Shown here one piece after another: positions 50,944 through 60,796 of a stretch of 64,000 nucleotides of DNA. This DNA comes from Symbiodinium natans (taxonomy: Eukaryota > Sar > Dinophyceae > Suessiales > Symbiodiniaceae). The notes beneath the pieces were generated by a model that saw only the letters and a list, made by a program, of their open reading frames with translations, made no database searches and had not been told where the DNA came from. The stretch is from assembly GCA_905221605.1 (NCBI GenBank), contig CAJNDS010002535.1, forward strand, positions 646,001 through 710,000, written 5' to 3'. How positions within the stretch are numbered: the stretch's first letter is position 1; the number at the start of each line of letters is the position of its first letter. The position numbers and the translations under genes were made by a program.

Positions 50944-53312
50944 GGGTTAGGGCCCGAGGGTATGGAGCCTAAGGTTCATGGGTTGAGTGGGGTTTAGGGT
51001 TTAGGGTTTAGGGTTTAGGGTTTAGGGTTGAACTGTGTATGTTCTTGCTGTTATGGGATTCTTTGGGCGGGTCCCAAGCTCGATATTTGCTTGACTAGAA
51101 GAAGCTGGAACGTGAGATTTTTGAACCCTAAGCCCTAAGCTCGAAACCCCAAACCCCAAACCCTGAACCCTAAACCTTAAACCGTGAACCCTAAACCCTA
51201 AACCCTAAACCCTAAACCCTACACCCTAAGCCCTAAACCCTAAACCCTAAACAGGCCACCGCTTTCGTGACCTCGAGCTGCCAGCTTTTCACGCAGGGGG
51301 GCCCAAAATCTTGGCTCCCCTGACGCAGGGTTTAGGGTTTAGGGTTTAAGTTTGCAGTGTAGTATGTCATCAAATCTTGTGGTAACAAGATGGTTACGAC
51401 GGCAGAAGTTATCTTAACTTTTGCCTGTCAGCAGCTGGACAACGAAACCCTAAACCCTAAACCCTAGACGCTCAGCCCTAAACCCGAAACACCAAACCCT
51501 TTGTTTTCAACGCGCAGTCAGCTTCTTACAGTCGCAGGTTGCAAGTCGAGTTTCGAGCTTTGTTGATGTTGGCGATCGACCTGAGATGGTTTGTCCAGCC
51601 CCCTTGATGTGGGGGTTACCGAAATTGGGGGCACCTTATTGTGGCCCTTATTTGAAGGGAACCCCCTGCTATTTGGGGGGGGGGCCCCTTACTTTCGCAA
51701 ACCCCCGTGTCTATGTGAGCGTTTATTCCGGCAAAGGAATCCTCTCCCGATCCTCCCAGATATCTTACGTCCTTCCATGCGTTGCGGTGTGTGTGGATGC
51801 TAGGGATCCTCTCTGCTAGCGCTCGGGACCAGCCCCCAGGGCCTCAGAGCCTTCAACACAAGGGCTCCTGGAATAAGAATGGCCGACCCTTCAACCCTAC
51901 TTGGAGGCTCATGGTACATATTAGCCAATTATATCGGTACTTATATCTGTACTTATGACCATCTTAGGGCACTTAAGGGGCTTCTAAGTGGGCTATAAAG
52001 AGAGTTACGACTGGATACTAAGTACCATGAACTTCCAAGTAAACCCTAAACCCTAAACCCTAAACCCTAAACCCTAAACCCTAAACCCTAAACCCTACAC
52101 CCCCAAACCCCAAACCCTGCAAGACTCTGCTCCCAGGCGGAACCCGCAGCTTTGGAAGGCAAGGCTTGTCTGCTTTGGGGCCTTTATCTGGCATGGGGGG
52201 CTCAGAGCCGAACACCAAGGGGGGGGGTTTTCAACTGTAGGATCTTTTTTTGAATCATTTTGTTTTTTGGCAGGGGGGGTTTCAAATGTTTGTTTTTGTT
52301 TATGTTTTTTTTTTTTTTTTTGGGGGGGGGGGGGGGGGGCGTTGTGGCTTGGACGACCCGCAGAAATATTACCCAAAGGCGCCAAGAGCCCAAAAGCCCC
52401 ATGCGCCGTCTCAACACCCCCAAAAAGCATCACAAAGCCCAAAGGGGTTATATGCTGCGAAAGGGCGCTTCGCATCTTGTCACAAGGCACATTTTTTTGT
52501 GCATCTTGTTGTGCTGTTTTTCAGGTGCTTTTGGCCTCTGGACTTCAGATGGCGGCTGCCAGCTTGCCAGATACCTTCGTGCCCAGCTCTCTCTGGCTGG
52601 TTTTTACTAGGGAATGAGGGAATGAGGTACCCGATATACTCCTTCAAAGGGTATGCACCAAGAACCAGGGGTTCTGTTTTGCTTTGGCGCTCTTGGTGTG
52701 TTTTGAGTGAGATGTAGGCCGAGTGTTTCCTGTTTTCTTCAATTAGACCCCCAAAATTGTGACCCAAAAAGCGTCGCCCCCAAACTTTGTAACGGTATCG
52801 TAGGAGATTCTCGAGAGCGTTGTCGTCTTCTGAGCTCCTGAAGTCCGTGCGCTGTCCAAAAATCACACTCGCAACTCCGAGAAGTCTCGAAGCCTCCTGT
52901 CTTACCAGGGCAATGGGGCTCTCGGATAGTGCTCTAACCCGAAACCCTAGACCCAGGCAACCTTTGCCTGCTTGAAGGATGGCTCTATGACCACCGCGCC
53001 TTACAACCCAAAGGCAAAACCCTTTCCATGTTCAGAAAACTCGGGGCCAAGAGGGCCTATCACGAAACCCTAAGCCCTAAACCCTAAACCCTGAACATTT
53101 AGCCGCAGACCCTAAACCCCTGAGCCCTAAGCCCTAAACCTTCTGCGCCTGTGGGTGTTGAGGTGCTGTCGCTGCTGCGCGCGCGGATCTGGGGCGCTGC
53201 TACCCAGCCGGGTTTTTCGGGTGGACCGAAAAGGAAGGGGCTGAGAGATCCGACCTCCATTGAGTTCACCTTAAGGGATGGAAAGAGGGGGGCCATCTTC
53301 ATCAGAATAGGG
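50944..53312 (+). CDS. candidate multi-exon gene, function unknown
   Basis: Exon candidates: 50944-50989 (EGMEPKVHGLS), 51255-51329 (HRFRDLELPAFHAGG, KILAPLTQ), 51518-51588 (FLQSQVASRVSSFVDVGD), 52137-52209 (LEGKACLLWGLYLAWGAQS), 52525-52599 (AFGLWTSDGGCQLARYLRAQ), 52957-53065 (CLLEGWLYDHRALQPKG, SMFRKLGAKRAYH) and about 53115-53312 (VEVLSLLRARIWGAA, TSIEFTLRDGKRGAIFIRI). Exons 2 to 6 join in phase with donors GT, GT, GA and GT, all before AG sites. The first and last joins are unresolved. Introns contain G-rich arrays at donors (51330) and C-rich arrays before acceptors (51124-51252, 51446-51468, 52042-52098). The N-terminus and stop are unknown. I do not recognise the protein. Confidence 0.5.
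50992..51252. repeat. intron with TTTAGGG at its 5' end and CCCTAAA at its 3' end
   Basis: G-rich array 50992-51028 directly after one exon candidate; C-rich array 51124-51252 ending CTAAACAG directly before the next. The ends are inverted repeats of each other. Confidence 0.85.
51330..51517 (+). other. 188-bp intron bounded by telomere-like repeats
   Basis: Starts GTTTAGGGTTTAGGG at the donor; holds CCCTAAA units at 51446-51468 and degenerate ones to 51500; ends TTTTCAACGCGCAG. Exon phases on both sides agree (codon G|TC). Confidence 0.55.
51610..51715. repeat. member of the dispersed CCCCTTA-rich family
   Basis: GGGGTTACCGAAATTGGGGG, then GGCCCTTATTTGAAGGGAAC and CCCCTTACTTTCGCAAACCC; see 27390-27490 and 44060-44150. 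Confidence 0.4.
51898..52041. mobile_element. MITE inserted at a TA inside a CCCTAAA array
   Basis: Left TACTTGGAGGCTCATGGTAC and right GTACCATGAACTTCCAAGTA match at 18 of 20 positions as inverted repeats. The TA at each end is the target duplication; removing the element gives CCC-TA-AACCC, a telomere-like unit. AT-rich interior, no coding. Confidence 0.85.
52042..52098. repeat. CCCTAAA array, 8 units
   Basis: C-rich on +, directly right of the MITE and about 40 bp before an exon candidate. Confidence 0.95.
52306..52339. repeat. poly-T then poly-G run
   Basis: About 17 T followed by about 18 G, in the intron between exon candidates at 52137 and 52525. Confidence 0.85.
52600..52665 (+). mobile_element. 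relative of the intron-4 introner at the 5' end of an intron
   Basis: Starting at the proposed GT donor, the sequence TAGGGAATGAGGGAATGAGG then TACCCGATAT matches the introner at 33899-34006 in 27 of 30 bases. The right terminal repeat was not found, so this copy is partial or diverged. Confidence 0.6.
53066..53140. repeat. CCCTAAA/CCCTAAG units in a short candidate intron
   Basis: Degenerate C-rich units between two exon candidates. Confidence 0.7.
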
Positions 53313-53423
53313 TACTTCGGGTAGATTGTATTCCATGGTCCTTTTCTGGATATGATGCTGAGATGCCACTTGGGGGCTCGCGGAGAGTCGGGCTTTCGCG
53401 ATGAGTTTATGGCAAGACCAGCC

Positions 53424-53625
53424 CTAAACCCCTAAACCCTAAATCGCTTCTGAAGCCCGGCCTGAGGCAACCACATGTCCGAGTACATGTCGTACGCGGC
53501 GATCGGAATCAACTCCGTCCGGAGCTTGGGCTTTTGTGGAAGAAAGCACATGGAGTCTTTCACAAGCAAGATGAAGGAAAATGCAGCAGGAGTACAAGTA
53601 CAAGTACACACATATGCACACACAT
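53424..53625. other. exon-like block, strand unclear
   Basis: After CCCTAAA units, the + frame (MSYAAIGINSVRSLGFCGR) and the minus frame (LRTELIPIAAYDMYSDMW) are both open for about 50 codons and both look protein-like. The minus reading would have a pyrimidine-rich acceptor (CTTGCTTGTGAAAG) and a donor at TTTAGGG. Cannot be decided from sequence. Confidence 0.35.
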
Positions 53626-53789
53626 ACCTATGTGTAATATACGTACATATATATATGCTACCCCCCCCCCCATGGACCTACCAATTTCCTTTGTTTTGCT
53701 GGTGTGTGTTTGGCAGGTGTCCGAATTTTGTTGGTGTGTGTGTGTGGCATGTGTCTGAGCCAGATGCCCCGGGCAGAGAGATGACTTGG

Positions 53790-55134
53790 GAATTTAAGGA
53801 ATTTAAAGAATTTAAAGAGGCCTAAATTCTTTAAATTCCTTAAATTCCTAAATTAGCCCTAATTAAGGAATTTAAGGAATTTAAGGAATTTAAGGAATTT
53901 AAAAAATTTCAATTTACGGCCCAGAACCAATTTAATTTAATTTAGGAATTTAAGGAATTTAAAGAATTTAAAGATGCCTAAATTCTTTAAATTCCTTAAT
54001 TCCTAAATTAGCCCTAATTTAGGAATTTAAGGAATTTAAGGAATTTAAGGAATTCAAGGAATTAAAAAAATTTTTAAATTAGGGCCCAGAACCAATTTAA
54101 TTTAATTTAGGAATTTAAGGAATTTAAAGAATTCAAAGAGGCCTAAATTCTTTAAATTCCTTAAACTCCTAAATTCAATTAAATTGGTTCTGGGCCGTAA
54201 ATTGGAATTTTTTAAATTCCTTAAATTCCTTAAATTCCTTAAATTCCTTAAATTCTTATATTAGGGCTAATTTAGGAATTTAAGGAATTTAAAGAATTTA
54301 GGCCTCTTGAAATTCTTTAAATTCCTTAAATTCCAAAATTAATCCCTAATTTAGGAATTTAAGGAATTTATAAAATTTAAAATTAGGGCCCAGAACCAAT
54401 TTAATTTAATTTAGGAAATTAAGGAATTTAAAGAATTTAAAGAATTTAAAAAGATTAAAGAGGCCTAAATTCTTTACATTCCTTAAATTCCTAAATTAGC
54501 CCTAATTTAGGAATTTAAGGAATTTAAAGAATTTAAAGAGGCCGAAATTCTTTAAATTCCTTAAATTCCTATATTAAATTAAACTGGTTCTGGGCCGTAA
54601 TTTAAAATTTTATAAACTCCTTAAATTCCTTAAATTCCTTAAATTAGGGCGAATTTAGGAATTTAAGGAATTTAAAGAATTTAAAGAGGCCTAAATTCTT
54701 TAAATTCCTTAAATTCCTAAATTAGCCCTAATTTAGGAATTGAAGGAATTTAAGCTTTAAAAAATTTCAATTTACGGCCCAGAACCAATTTAATTTAATT
54801 TAGGAATTTAAGGAATTTAAAGAATTTAAAGAGGCCTAAATTCTTTTAATTCCTTAGATTCCTAAATTAGCCCTAATTTAGGAAGTTAAGGAATTTAAGG
54901 AATTCAAGGAATTTAAAAAATTTTAAATTAGGGCCCAGAACCAATTCAATTTAATTTAGGAATTTAAGGAATTTAAAGAATTTAAAGAGGCCTAAATTTT
55001 TAAATTCCTTAAATTCCAAAATTAATCCCTAATTTAGGAATTTAAGGAATTTTAGGAATTTAAGGAATGTATAAAATTTAAAATTAGGGCCCAGAACCAA
55101 TTTAATTCAATTTAGGAATTTAAGGAATTTAAAA
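53790..55134. repeat. AATTTAAGG satellite with internal inversions
   Basis: Runs of the 9-bp unit AATTTAAGG and the variant AATTTAAAG alternate with reverse-complement runs (CTTAAATTC) joined by AGGCCTAAATTC and TTAGCCCTAATTTAGG. A linker GGCCCAGAACCAATTTAATT recurs at about 53917, 54082, 54389, 54775, 54934 and 55087, and inverted at about 54182 and 54584. The whole can fold into many hairpins. No gene. Confidence 0.95.
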
Positions 55135-55327
55135 GCAGAAAGTACGCGCATGACGACTCTGCAGGATTCCATTTTTTTTGTGGATCGATGAAGTCTCCGA
55201 AACCTACATGGCGGCTCAGTGAGATCGATTGGCCTTGGGTACCAAAAGGTGGCACATGCAGATCACATGGTGTGCGACATTATATATGACTATGGCTCTA
55301 GATCAAGAAAATTTATATAAAACATGG

Positions 55328-56404
55328 GTAGGGGTTCAAGAACGTGGGTAAAACCAATGTTTTGGAGAGGCCACCTTCAAGAAACATTGGTAAAACCAAT
55401 GTTTTGGGGAGGCCACCTTCAAAAAACATCGGCAAAACCAATGTTTTTGGAGCCCCTGCTCAGGAAACATCGCAAAAACCAATAAAAACCATAAAAACCA
55501 TGATTTTTCAAACTACTCGGAGACCCCAAGCCTATAGTTTGGAAAATCATGGTTTTTATGGTTTTTATTGGTTTTTGCGATGTTTCGTGAGCATGGGCTC
55601 AAAAAACATCGGTAAAACCAATGTTTTTTGACGGTAGGGGTTCAAAAACATCGGTAAAACCAATGTTTTGGAGAGGCCACCTTCAAAAAACATCGGTAAA
55701 ACCAATGTTTTTGGAGCCCCTGCTCAGGAAACATCGCAAAAACCAATAAAAACCATAAAAACCATGATTTTTCAAACTACTCGGAGACCCAAGCCTATAG
55801 TTTGGAAAATCATGGTTTTTATGGTTTTTATTGGTTTTTGCGATGTTTCGTGAGCATGGGCTCCAAAAACATCGGTAAAACCAATGTTTTTTGAAGGTAG
55901 GGGTTCAAAAACATTGGTAAAACCAATGTTTTGGAGAGGCCACCTTCAAAAAACATCGGCAAAACCAATGTTTTTGGAGTCCCTGCTCAGGAAACATCGC
56001 AAAAACCAATAAAAACCATAAAAACCATGATTTTTCAAACTACTCGGAGACCCAAGCCTATAGTTTGGAAAATCATGGTTTTTATGGTTTTTATTGGTTT
56101 TTGCGATGTTTCGTGAGCATGGGCTCAAAAAACATCGGTAAAACCAATGTTTTTTGAAGGTAGGGGTTCAAAAACATGGGTAAAACCAATGTTTTGGAGA
56201 AGCTTGGGTCTCCGAGTAGTTTGGAAAATCATGGTTTTTATGGTTTTTATTGGTTTTTGCGATGTTTCGTGAGCATGGGCTCCAAAAACATCGGTAAAAC
56301 CAATGTTTTTTGAAGGTAGGGGTTCAAAAACATTGGTAAAACCAATGTTTTGGAGAAGCCGCCCTTTTTTGAAACATCGGTCAAGCCGAGGTTTCAAAAA
56401 AAAG
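55328..56404. repeat. 263-bp tandem repeat carrying nested hairpins
   Basis: Units start GTAGGGGTTCAA at 55328 (with a 43-bp extra block), 55634, 55897, 56160 (left arm deleted) and 56316 (partial). Full units hold a 52-bp arm (CATCGCAAAAACCAATAAAA onward) and its inverted copy ending TTGGTTTTTGCGATG, separated by about 18 bases, plus small palindromes AACATTGGTAAAACCAATGT. The arms give open frames by chance; I call no gene. Confidence 0.95.
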
Positions 56405-56426
56405 GTAGGTCCATGGGGGGGGGGGG

Positions 56427-56430
56427 TACC

Positions 56431-56462
<32 letters not shown>

Positions 56463-56540
56463 AGATATAGATATAGATAAATATAAAAAATATATATATA
56501 TATATATTTTTTTTTACTTATATATATATATATCTATACA
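56427..56540. repeat. TA/TATAGA microsatellite
   Basis: (TA)n with TTTATA and GATATA interruptions, preceded by a poly-G run at 56415 and followed by another near 56571. Confidence 0.9.
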
Positions 56541-56715
56541 CATGTGCTAGGAGACTTGGGCGTCCGCGGTGGGGGGGGGGGAGGCTCCTTGGGCCCGGCT
56601 CCCCCTCCCCCCCCCCAAATCGCATATTAGGGCTCTTAGGGGGCTTTTAGGGCTTTTTGGGGCTCTTCCGCCACCACCAAATCAAAAACACCACTGGTCG
56701 TCACCATAGGGGCCG

Positions 56716-56991
56716 TCATCGTGGTCCTTCCACTAGCGCCCTCATCCTCCGGGTTCGCCCGCTCCTCCTCCTCCTCCTCCTCATGCCCGTCGCCCGGAAC
56801 CGGACCTGTTGCCGCAGCATGCCCTGGAGCATCATCCCCTTGGGATCAGCATTGATTGCGTGGAAAAGTTCTTGATTTTTTCGTCTTTCCGATGAGGGTT
56901 CATGTCTTTTTGGGAGTCCGGATACATGGTTTTCGCATCTCATCTCGTCAAATCGGCATGGGAGAGCCTTTGAGCGCAGCTGCTTCTGCAA
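56716..56991 (-). CDS. candidate minus-strand ORF, function unknown
   Basis: 91 codons. It contains RRKNQELFHAINADPKGMML then QGMLRQQVRFRATG, followed by an Arg-rich run from a CTC-repeat. The first part looks coding, the last third is microsatellite-derived. The + strand is also open in part. No neighbour supports the minus strand here. Confidence 0.3.
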   Translation of the reverse strand: MQKQLRSKALPCRFDEMRCENHVSGLPKRHEPSSERRKNQELFHAINADPKGMMLQGMLRQQVRFRATGMRRRRRRSGRTRRMRALVEGPR

Positions 56992-57245
56992 GCTCCGGTC
57001 TTGACACAGGACGGGAGCAGATCATGAAGCACCCTAAGGTTGTCTTGTGATCCTTCAAAAAGGAACCCCCTATGTCCGGAAGCCCCCATAGAAGAGCTCC
57101 TGTCTAAACCGCCCTACCGAGGTAGCCGTGATCTTTGGGGGACCCTACGGTCGTTTCAGTGCGGTGGCCCAGACGCCTCATGGGGGGGGGGGTCGGTCGC
57201 TTCCGTGCGCTCCGGGGGTTTCTTGAGGGTTTCTCTTGGGTTTCT

Positions 57246-57395
57246 TGAGGCTTTCTCTTGGGTTTAGGCGCTTCTTTAGGGTTTTGGGTTTCTTGGGTTT
57301 CTTGGGTTTCTTGGGTTTCTTGGGTTTCTTGGGTTTCTTGGGTTCAGGGTTTGGGGTTTAGGGTTTAGGGTTTAGGGCCAGGGTTTAGGGTCATG
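57246..57395. repeat. (GGGTTTCTTG)n decamer and TTTAGGG units
   Basis: Nine or so 10-bp units (57246-57340) merging into TTTAGGG/TTTGGGG units to 57395, all G-rich on +. Confidence 0.9.
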
Positions 57396-57399
57396 AGTT

Positions 57400-57536
57400 G
57401 GGTGCTGAGTTTGGATGGTTTCGGTTGTAGAAGGTACAAGGAACGTCATGGTGACGTCGCCTCATGAGGACGCACCAGTCGTTTTCCACCAGTGCCACGG
57501 GAAGAGTATTGCAAGGGCGCCCTGAGCCTTAGAACC
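57400..57536. other. exon-like block, strand unclear
   Basis: Between a G-rich and a C-rich array. Plus frame reads VMVTSPHEDAPVVFHQCHG to a stop; minus frame reads LPVALVENDWCVLMRRRHH. Both plausible; on + the block would lie in an intron under the array rule. Confidence 0.3.
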
Positions 57537-57606
57537 CTAGAACCCTAAACTCTAAAACCCCCAAACCCTAAACCCCAAACCCCACCTAAACCCTAAACCC
57601 TAAACC
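57537..57606. repeat. degenerate CCCTAAA array
   Basis: C-rich on + with CCCTAGAA and CCCCAAA variants. Confidence 0.85.
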
Positions 57607-58025
57607 AATTGCAGATGACAGGGCTACGGAGAGCAGCTTCCCAGGTCAACGCCGGCTGTGACATCGTAGCACGGTTAGCACGGTTCGTCTAAACAGAAGC
57701 GTTTGTCTTCGTCACAGCCGCAGGACACTCGCATAGAATTGCACCCGTTGCGCAACAGAAGGAAGCATATGGGTAGTTCTGGAATTTAGGTTTCTTCTTG
57801 TGGGTCCCCTATAAAGTTCGGCACCCTTAAAGAAAGAGCCCCCAAGAAGGAACCCTAATGTAGAGAATTACCTATATGTATTTCCAGCAACTCACCCCTC
57901 GGCCGCGGCAGACGGGGGGATAAATCTACACCTATTCTTGGGGGGTGCTTTTTAGAGGGGGTCTTCTTTACGTTTGGGAGATGTAAGGGTGTGCGCCCCC
58001 TATTTCAGAAAGGCCTTCAGCTCTA
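57607..58025. other. no gene; one imperfect inverted repeat
   Basis: AAGAGCCCCCAAGAA near 57833 and TTCTTGGGGGGTGCTTTTTA near 57936 are inverted copies, a possible MITE of about 130 bp. Confidence 0.4.
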
Positions 58026-58036
58026 GACCCTCAATC

Positions 58037-58103
<67 letters not shown>

Positions 58104-58158
58104 ACAAGCCTTAATCCTGAACCCTCAACCCTGAACCCTAAACCCTAAACCCTACTTT
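58026..58158. repeat. CCCTCAA then CCCTAAA array
   Basis: Ten or more CCCTCAA units followed by three CCCTAAA units: a block of one variant next to canonical units. Confidence 0.95.
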
Positions 58159-58160
58159 AG

Positions 58161-58297
58161 GACATATTCCAGAACAAATTGTTGGCTCCCGAGGCGACTG
58201 CGTCGATCGCCGCCTCGCTGCGGCGATCTTCGCACTGGGGACCTTTGCGCCGGGATGGCCGGAGACGAAGGGTTTCTGTCAGTTTTGGGGAGTTGGG
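58161..58297 (+). CDS. candidate exon between C-rich and G-rich arrays
   Basis: Opens after CTACTTTAG|GA. The best frame reads IPEQIVGSRGDCVDRRLAAA, then IFALGTFAPGWPETKGFCQF and WGVGG, reaching the G-rich array at 58298. An alternative AG at 58172 gives another open frame. No family recognised. Confidence 0.4.
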
Positions 58298-58340
58298 GGG
58301 TTTAGGGTTTAGGGCTTGGGGCTTAGGGTTTTAGGAGCTA
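58298..58340. repeat. short TTTAGGG/CTTAGGG array
   Basis: G-rich on +, degenerate. Confidence 0.75.
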
Positions 58341-58683
58341 GGGTTGCGGGTTGACGGTTTCGGGTCCGGGGTGAGGTGGTTGTACCCTTTTTTCAGGGGG
58401 GCGCCAATGCTCTGGAGTAGCTACATGGGTGGAAGCTGCCCACAATCAAGCTTTTCTCTTGCATCTCAAAGTGCCATCTCTTCAATGCCACAGTACCTTA
58501 CGAGGGCCCTGATGGTCTTCGGCAGCAATGCCAGGGCGGGGCCCTCAGGTCTCGGTCGGCTTTGCACTTCTCTCGGCTCCCTGACATCTACAGGGCCAAG
58601 GGTCAAAACCCTGAACCCTTGCCCCAAAGCTCTGCCTCCTAAACCTTGAACCCTCGCAATCCCCAAGCACTGAGCCGCCCCAA

Positions 58684-58770
58684 GCCCTAAACCCTAAACC
58701 CTAAACCCTAAACCCTTTTCCCTAAACCCTAAACCCTAAACCCTAAACCCTAAACCGTAAGCCCTAAGCC
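58684..58770. repeat. CCCTAAA array, about 11 units
   Basis: C-rich on +, with a TTTTCCC interruption; it leads into CCCAAACCCAG at the next exon. Confidence 0.92.
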
Positions 58771-58801
58771 TTCATCCCAAACCCAGTCTAGGAACCCCAC
58801 C

Positions 58802-59793
58802 ATGGCAGCCCCTACGGCAGCCCAACGAAAGATGCTTGGAGCCACTGAGGCCGCAGAGCTCCCCCTGGTAAACCAATTGGAGAGCAGCAGCAATGACGAT
58901 TTTTTTGTGTCCTTTTAAGAATACTGATGTGAAGCATGGTGCCCAAGAATGTTCAGTACTCATAAAACCTCAGAGTACAATCTCATGGTAAGCATCCCCC
59001 TCATAGCAGTCTTGATAGCCGTAGGAGCCATAGCAGTCATGCTAGTCATACGTAGTAACAGGAATGGACGTAGTCGTCATCGTCATCATCCTGACGATCG
59101 ACATATCTAGGGAACCCGAGTAGTCCCTGTACTTGTTCTCTCTTCCCAGGGTCTTCTGATCAGCACCGTGGTGAAGGTGGTTGGATCCTATGGACTGACC
59201 AGCGGGCACCTGAGTTTGGCCCTGGGCCCTCTTAAGGCCCCCCAAACCTCCGGTACCGGGTGGAGGGATTAGGGTTTATGGTTTAGGGTTTAGGGTTTAG
59301 GGTTTCGGGTCACACACAATGTCACGCAGCAACGACTGCAGATCCCAGATCCAAGACCCTAAGCGCCTGAACGCTGCGTTTTTGGCGAGGTAACGTCATG
59401 CTGGCCTTGATCAATGACGTGACCGTAGCAGAGGCACGGATACGCACCGCATGATGTCGGTGCCGGCTGAGTGCTCTCTCTCCTTTTGTTGGGGGTTTGG
59501 AGTAACTTTAGATGGGGTTACCATAGCAAGGCAAACCACATGGTGTACCACAAATCACATGACGTAAGCTGAACCTAAGAGATGAGGGATGCCAACCAAA
59601 GTTTACCTAAGCGACAAGGCGCGCCCTTCCCTTTCGCCAGGATCGAGAAGAGGCGGTCGGAGCCTATTTCGCCGCCAACAACTTCATGAGCTTGACGTGG
59701 CCCGGACAAGCTGGGACGGCCTCCCCTTTGGCTCCCCCACTCCATCCACTCCCTCAAGATTCTTCCGCAAATGAGGATGGAATAGGGCAGTAA
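58802..59793 (+). CDS. candidate three-exon gene, 111 residues, function unknown
   Basis: ATG at 58802 (CCACCATGG). Exons 58802-58867 (GT donor CTG|GTAAAC), 59150-59266 (acceptor CTCTTCCCAG, GA donor AGG|GATTAGGG) and 59641-59793 (acceptor TTCGCCAG|GAT, TAA stop). All three are in phase 0: 22, 39 and 50 codons plus stop. It reads MAAPTAAQRKMLGATEAAEL, STVVKVVGSYGLTSGHLSL, then DREEAVGAYFAANNFMSLTW. An AG (ACCCAG, 58786) precedes the ATG by 15 bases and could take a spliced leader. A TTTAGGG array starts at the second donor. Other frames are partly open in each exon, so the model is moderate. No family recognised. Confidence 0.45.
59267..59306. repeat. TTTAGGG array at a GA donor
   Basis: GATTAGGG then TTTATGG and TTTAGGG units, G-rich on +. 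Confidence 0.85.
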
Positions 59794-59822
59794 GGAAACA
59801 TAAGGAGAACCCTCCTTTTATC

Positions 59823-59879
59823 AGCAGTCCTTAAGAGGGATTATATTAGGGTGTGCTATAATCCCTATTAAGGACTGCT
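59823..59879. repeat. 57-bp hairpin, MITE-like
   Basis: AGCAGTCCTTAAGAGGGATT with inverted partner AATCCCTATTAAGGACTGCT around an 11-base loop; two mismatches. It lies 30 bp after a predicted stop codon. Confidence 0.75.
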
Positions 59880-59999
59880 AGTATTATACAAACACTCCAC
59901 GTTGTAGAGTTCATCTCCAAGAGCCTTTGGAACTCGACAGGAAGGCCTTCGTTCTCTCAGAAGTTTGCATCAGGGCAATCGATCAAGAACACTCGGGGC

Positions 60000-60125
60000 C
60001 TAAACCCTGAAACCCTAAGCCCCTAAACCCTAAACCCTAAACCCTAAACCCTAAACCCTAAACCCTAAACCCTAAACACTAAACCCGAAACCCGAAACCC
60101 TAAGCCCCCAAACCCTAAACCCTAA
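60000..60125. repeat. CCCTAAA array, about 16 units
   Basis: C-rich on +, some CCCGAAA, ending CCCTAACCAG at an exon candidate. Confidence 0.95.
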
Positions 60126-60130
60126 CCAGG

Positions 60131-60218
60131 CATCCCAGGTTGCGAATGCGTCCCCAGCAGTTCCTCTGAAATGCTGAGGATGACCGGAATTCCTGTGATG
60201 CTGGTACTGGTGCTGCAG
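60131..60218 (+). CDS. candidate exon after a C-rich array
   Basis: Starts after CTAACCAG with GC and ends CTGCAG before GTGGGC. It reads IPGCECVPSSSSEMLRMTG, then IPVMLVLVLQ, suggesting a short hydrophobic end. No family recognised; neighbours unresolved. Confidence 0.35.
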
Positions 60219-60793
60219 GTGGGCACAGATAGAAAAATCAAACTAAATCTCGGTTTCGCAGCTTCGCCGCTTCGCGAAAGGGATTTGGGTGAAGGTCAAG
60301 ACAACGGACCTAGGTAGTCCCTTGGGAAATTTTTTATTTCCCCCTGTTGGGTTTAAGCGGATCCGGTTCAGAAATATCTCTCAGAGGGCTTTCAGATCCA
60401 TCCTAGCGACATCTCACGACACCTGTCGTGTACTGACGGGGGCGCGGAACAGCGGAGGCCATCATTGCTCCGTTGCCGACAATGTACTGTAGAATCGCAG
60501 TGGCCTCGAGAAGGATAATGTGTGTTATGTAGCATTCAATTTGCATAGAAACCTAAATATGAAGCCAGAAAAAAAGCAGGCGCGAACTTGGGAAACCCAA
60601 AATTTGGGTCATCAGAGGGAGTCTCGAAACCCCGCAAGGGTTCCCGGTTCCCGGTCCTCGTCCGTATTGTTTGTCAAAAAATGAGAAATCATCATGATCA
60701 TTGCAATTGCCCCCGTGAGAAGTTTTGTGTGTCAAACCTGGTTTACACTAAGCTTTGCCCTAAACCCTGCCCCCTAAACCGCTTCAGGGAAAT
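60219..60793. other. no gene called
   Basis: Unique-looking DNA; short frames only. Confidence 0.4.
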
Positions 60794-60796
60794 CCC

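Noticed and set aside
55328-56404. CRISPR array
   Set aside because: The whole 263-bp unit is repeated, spacers are not unique, and the host is eukaryotic.
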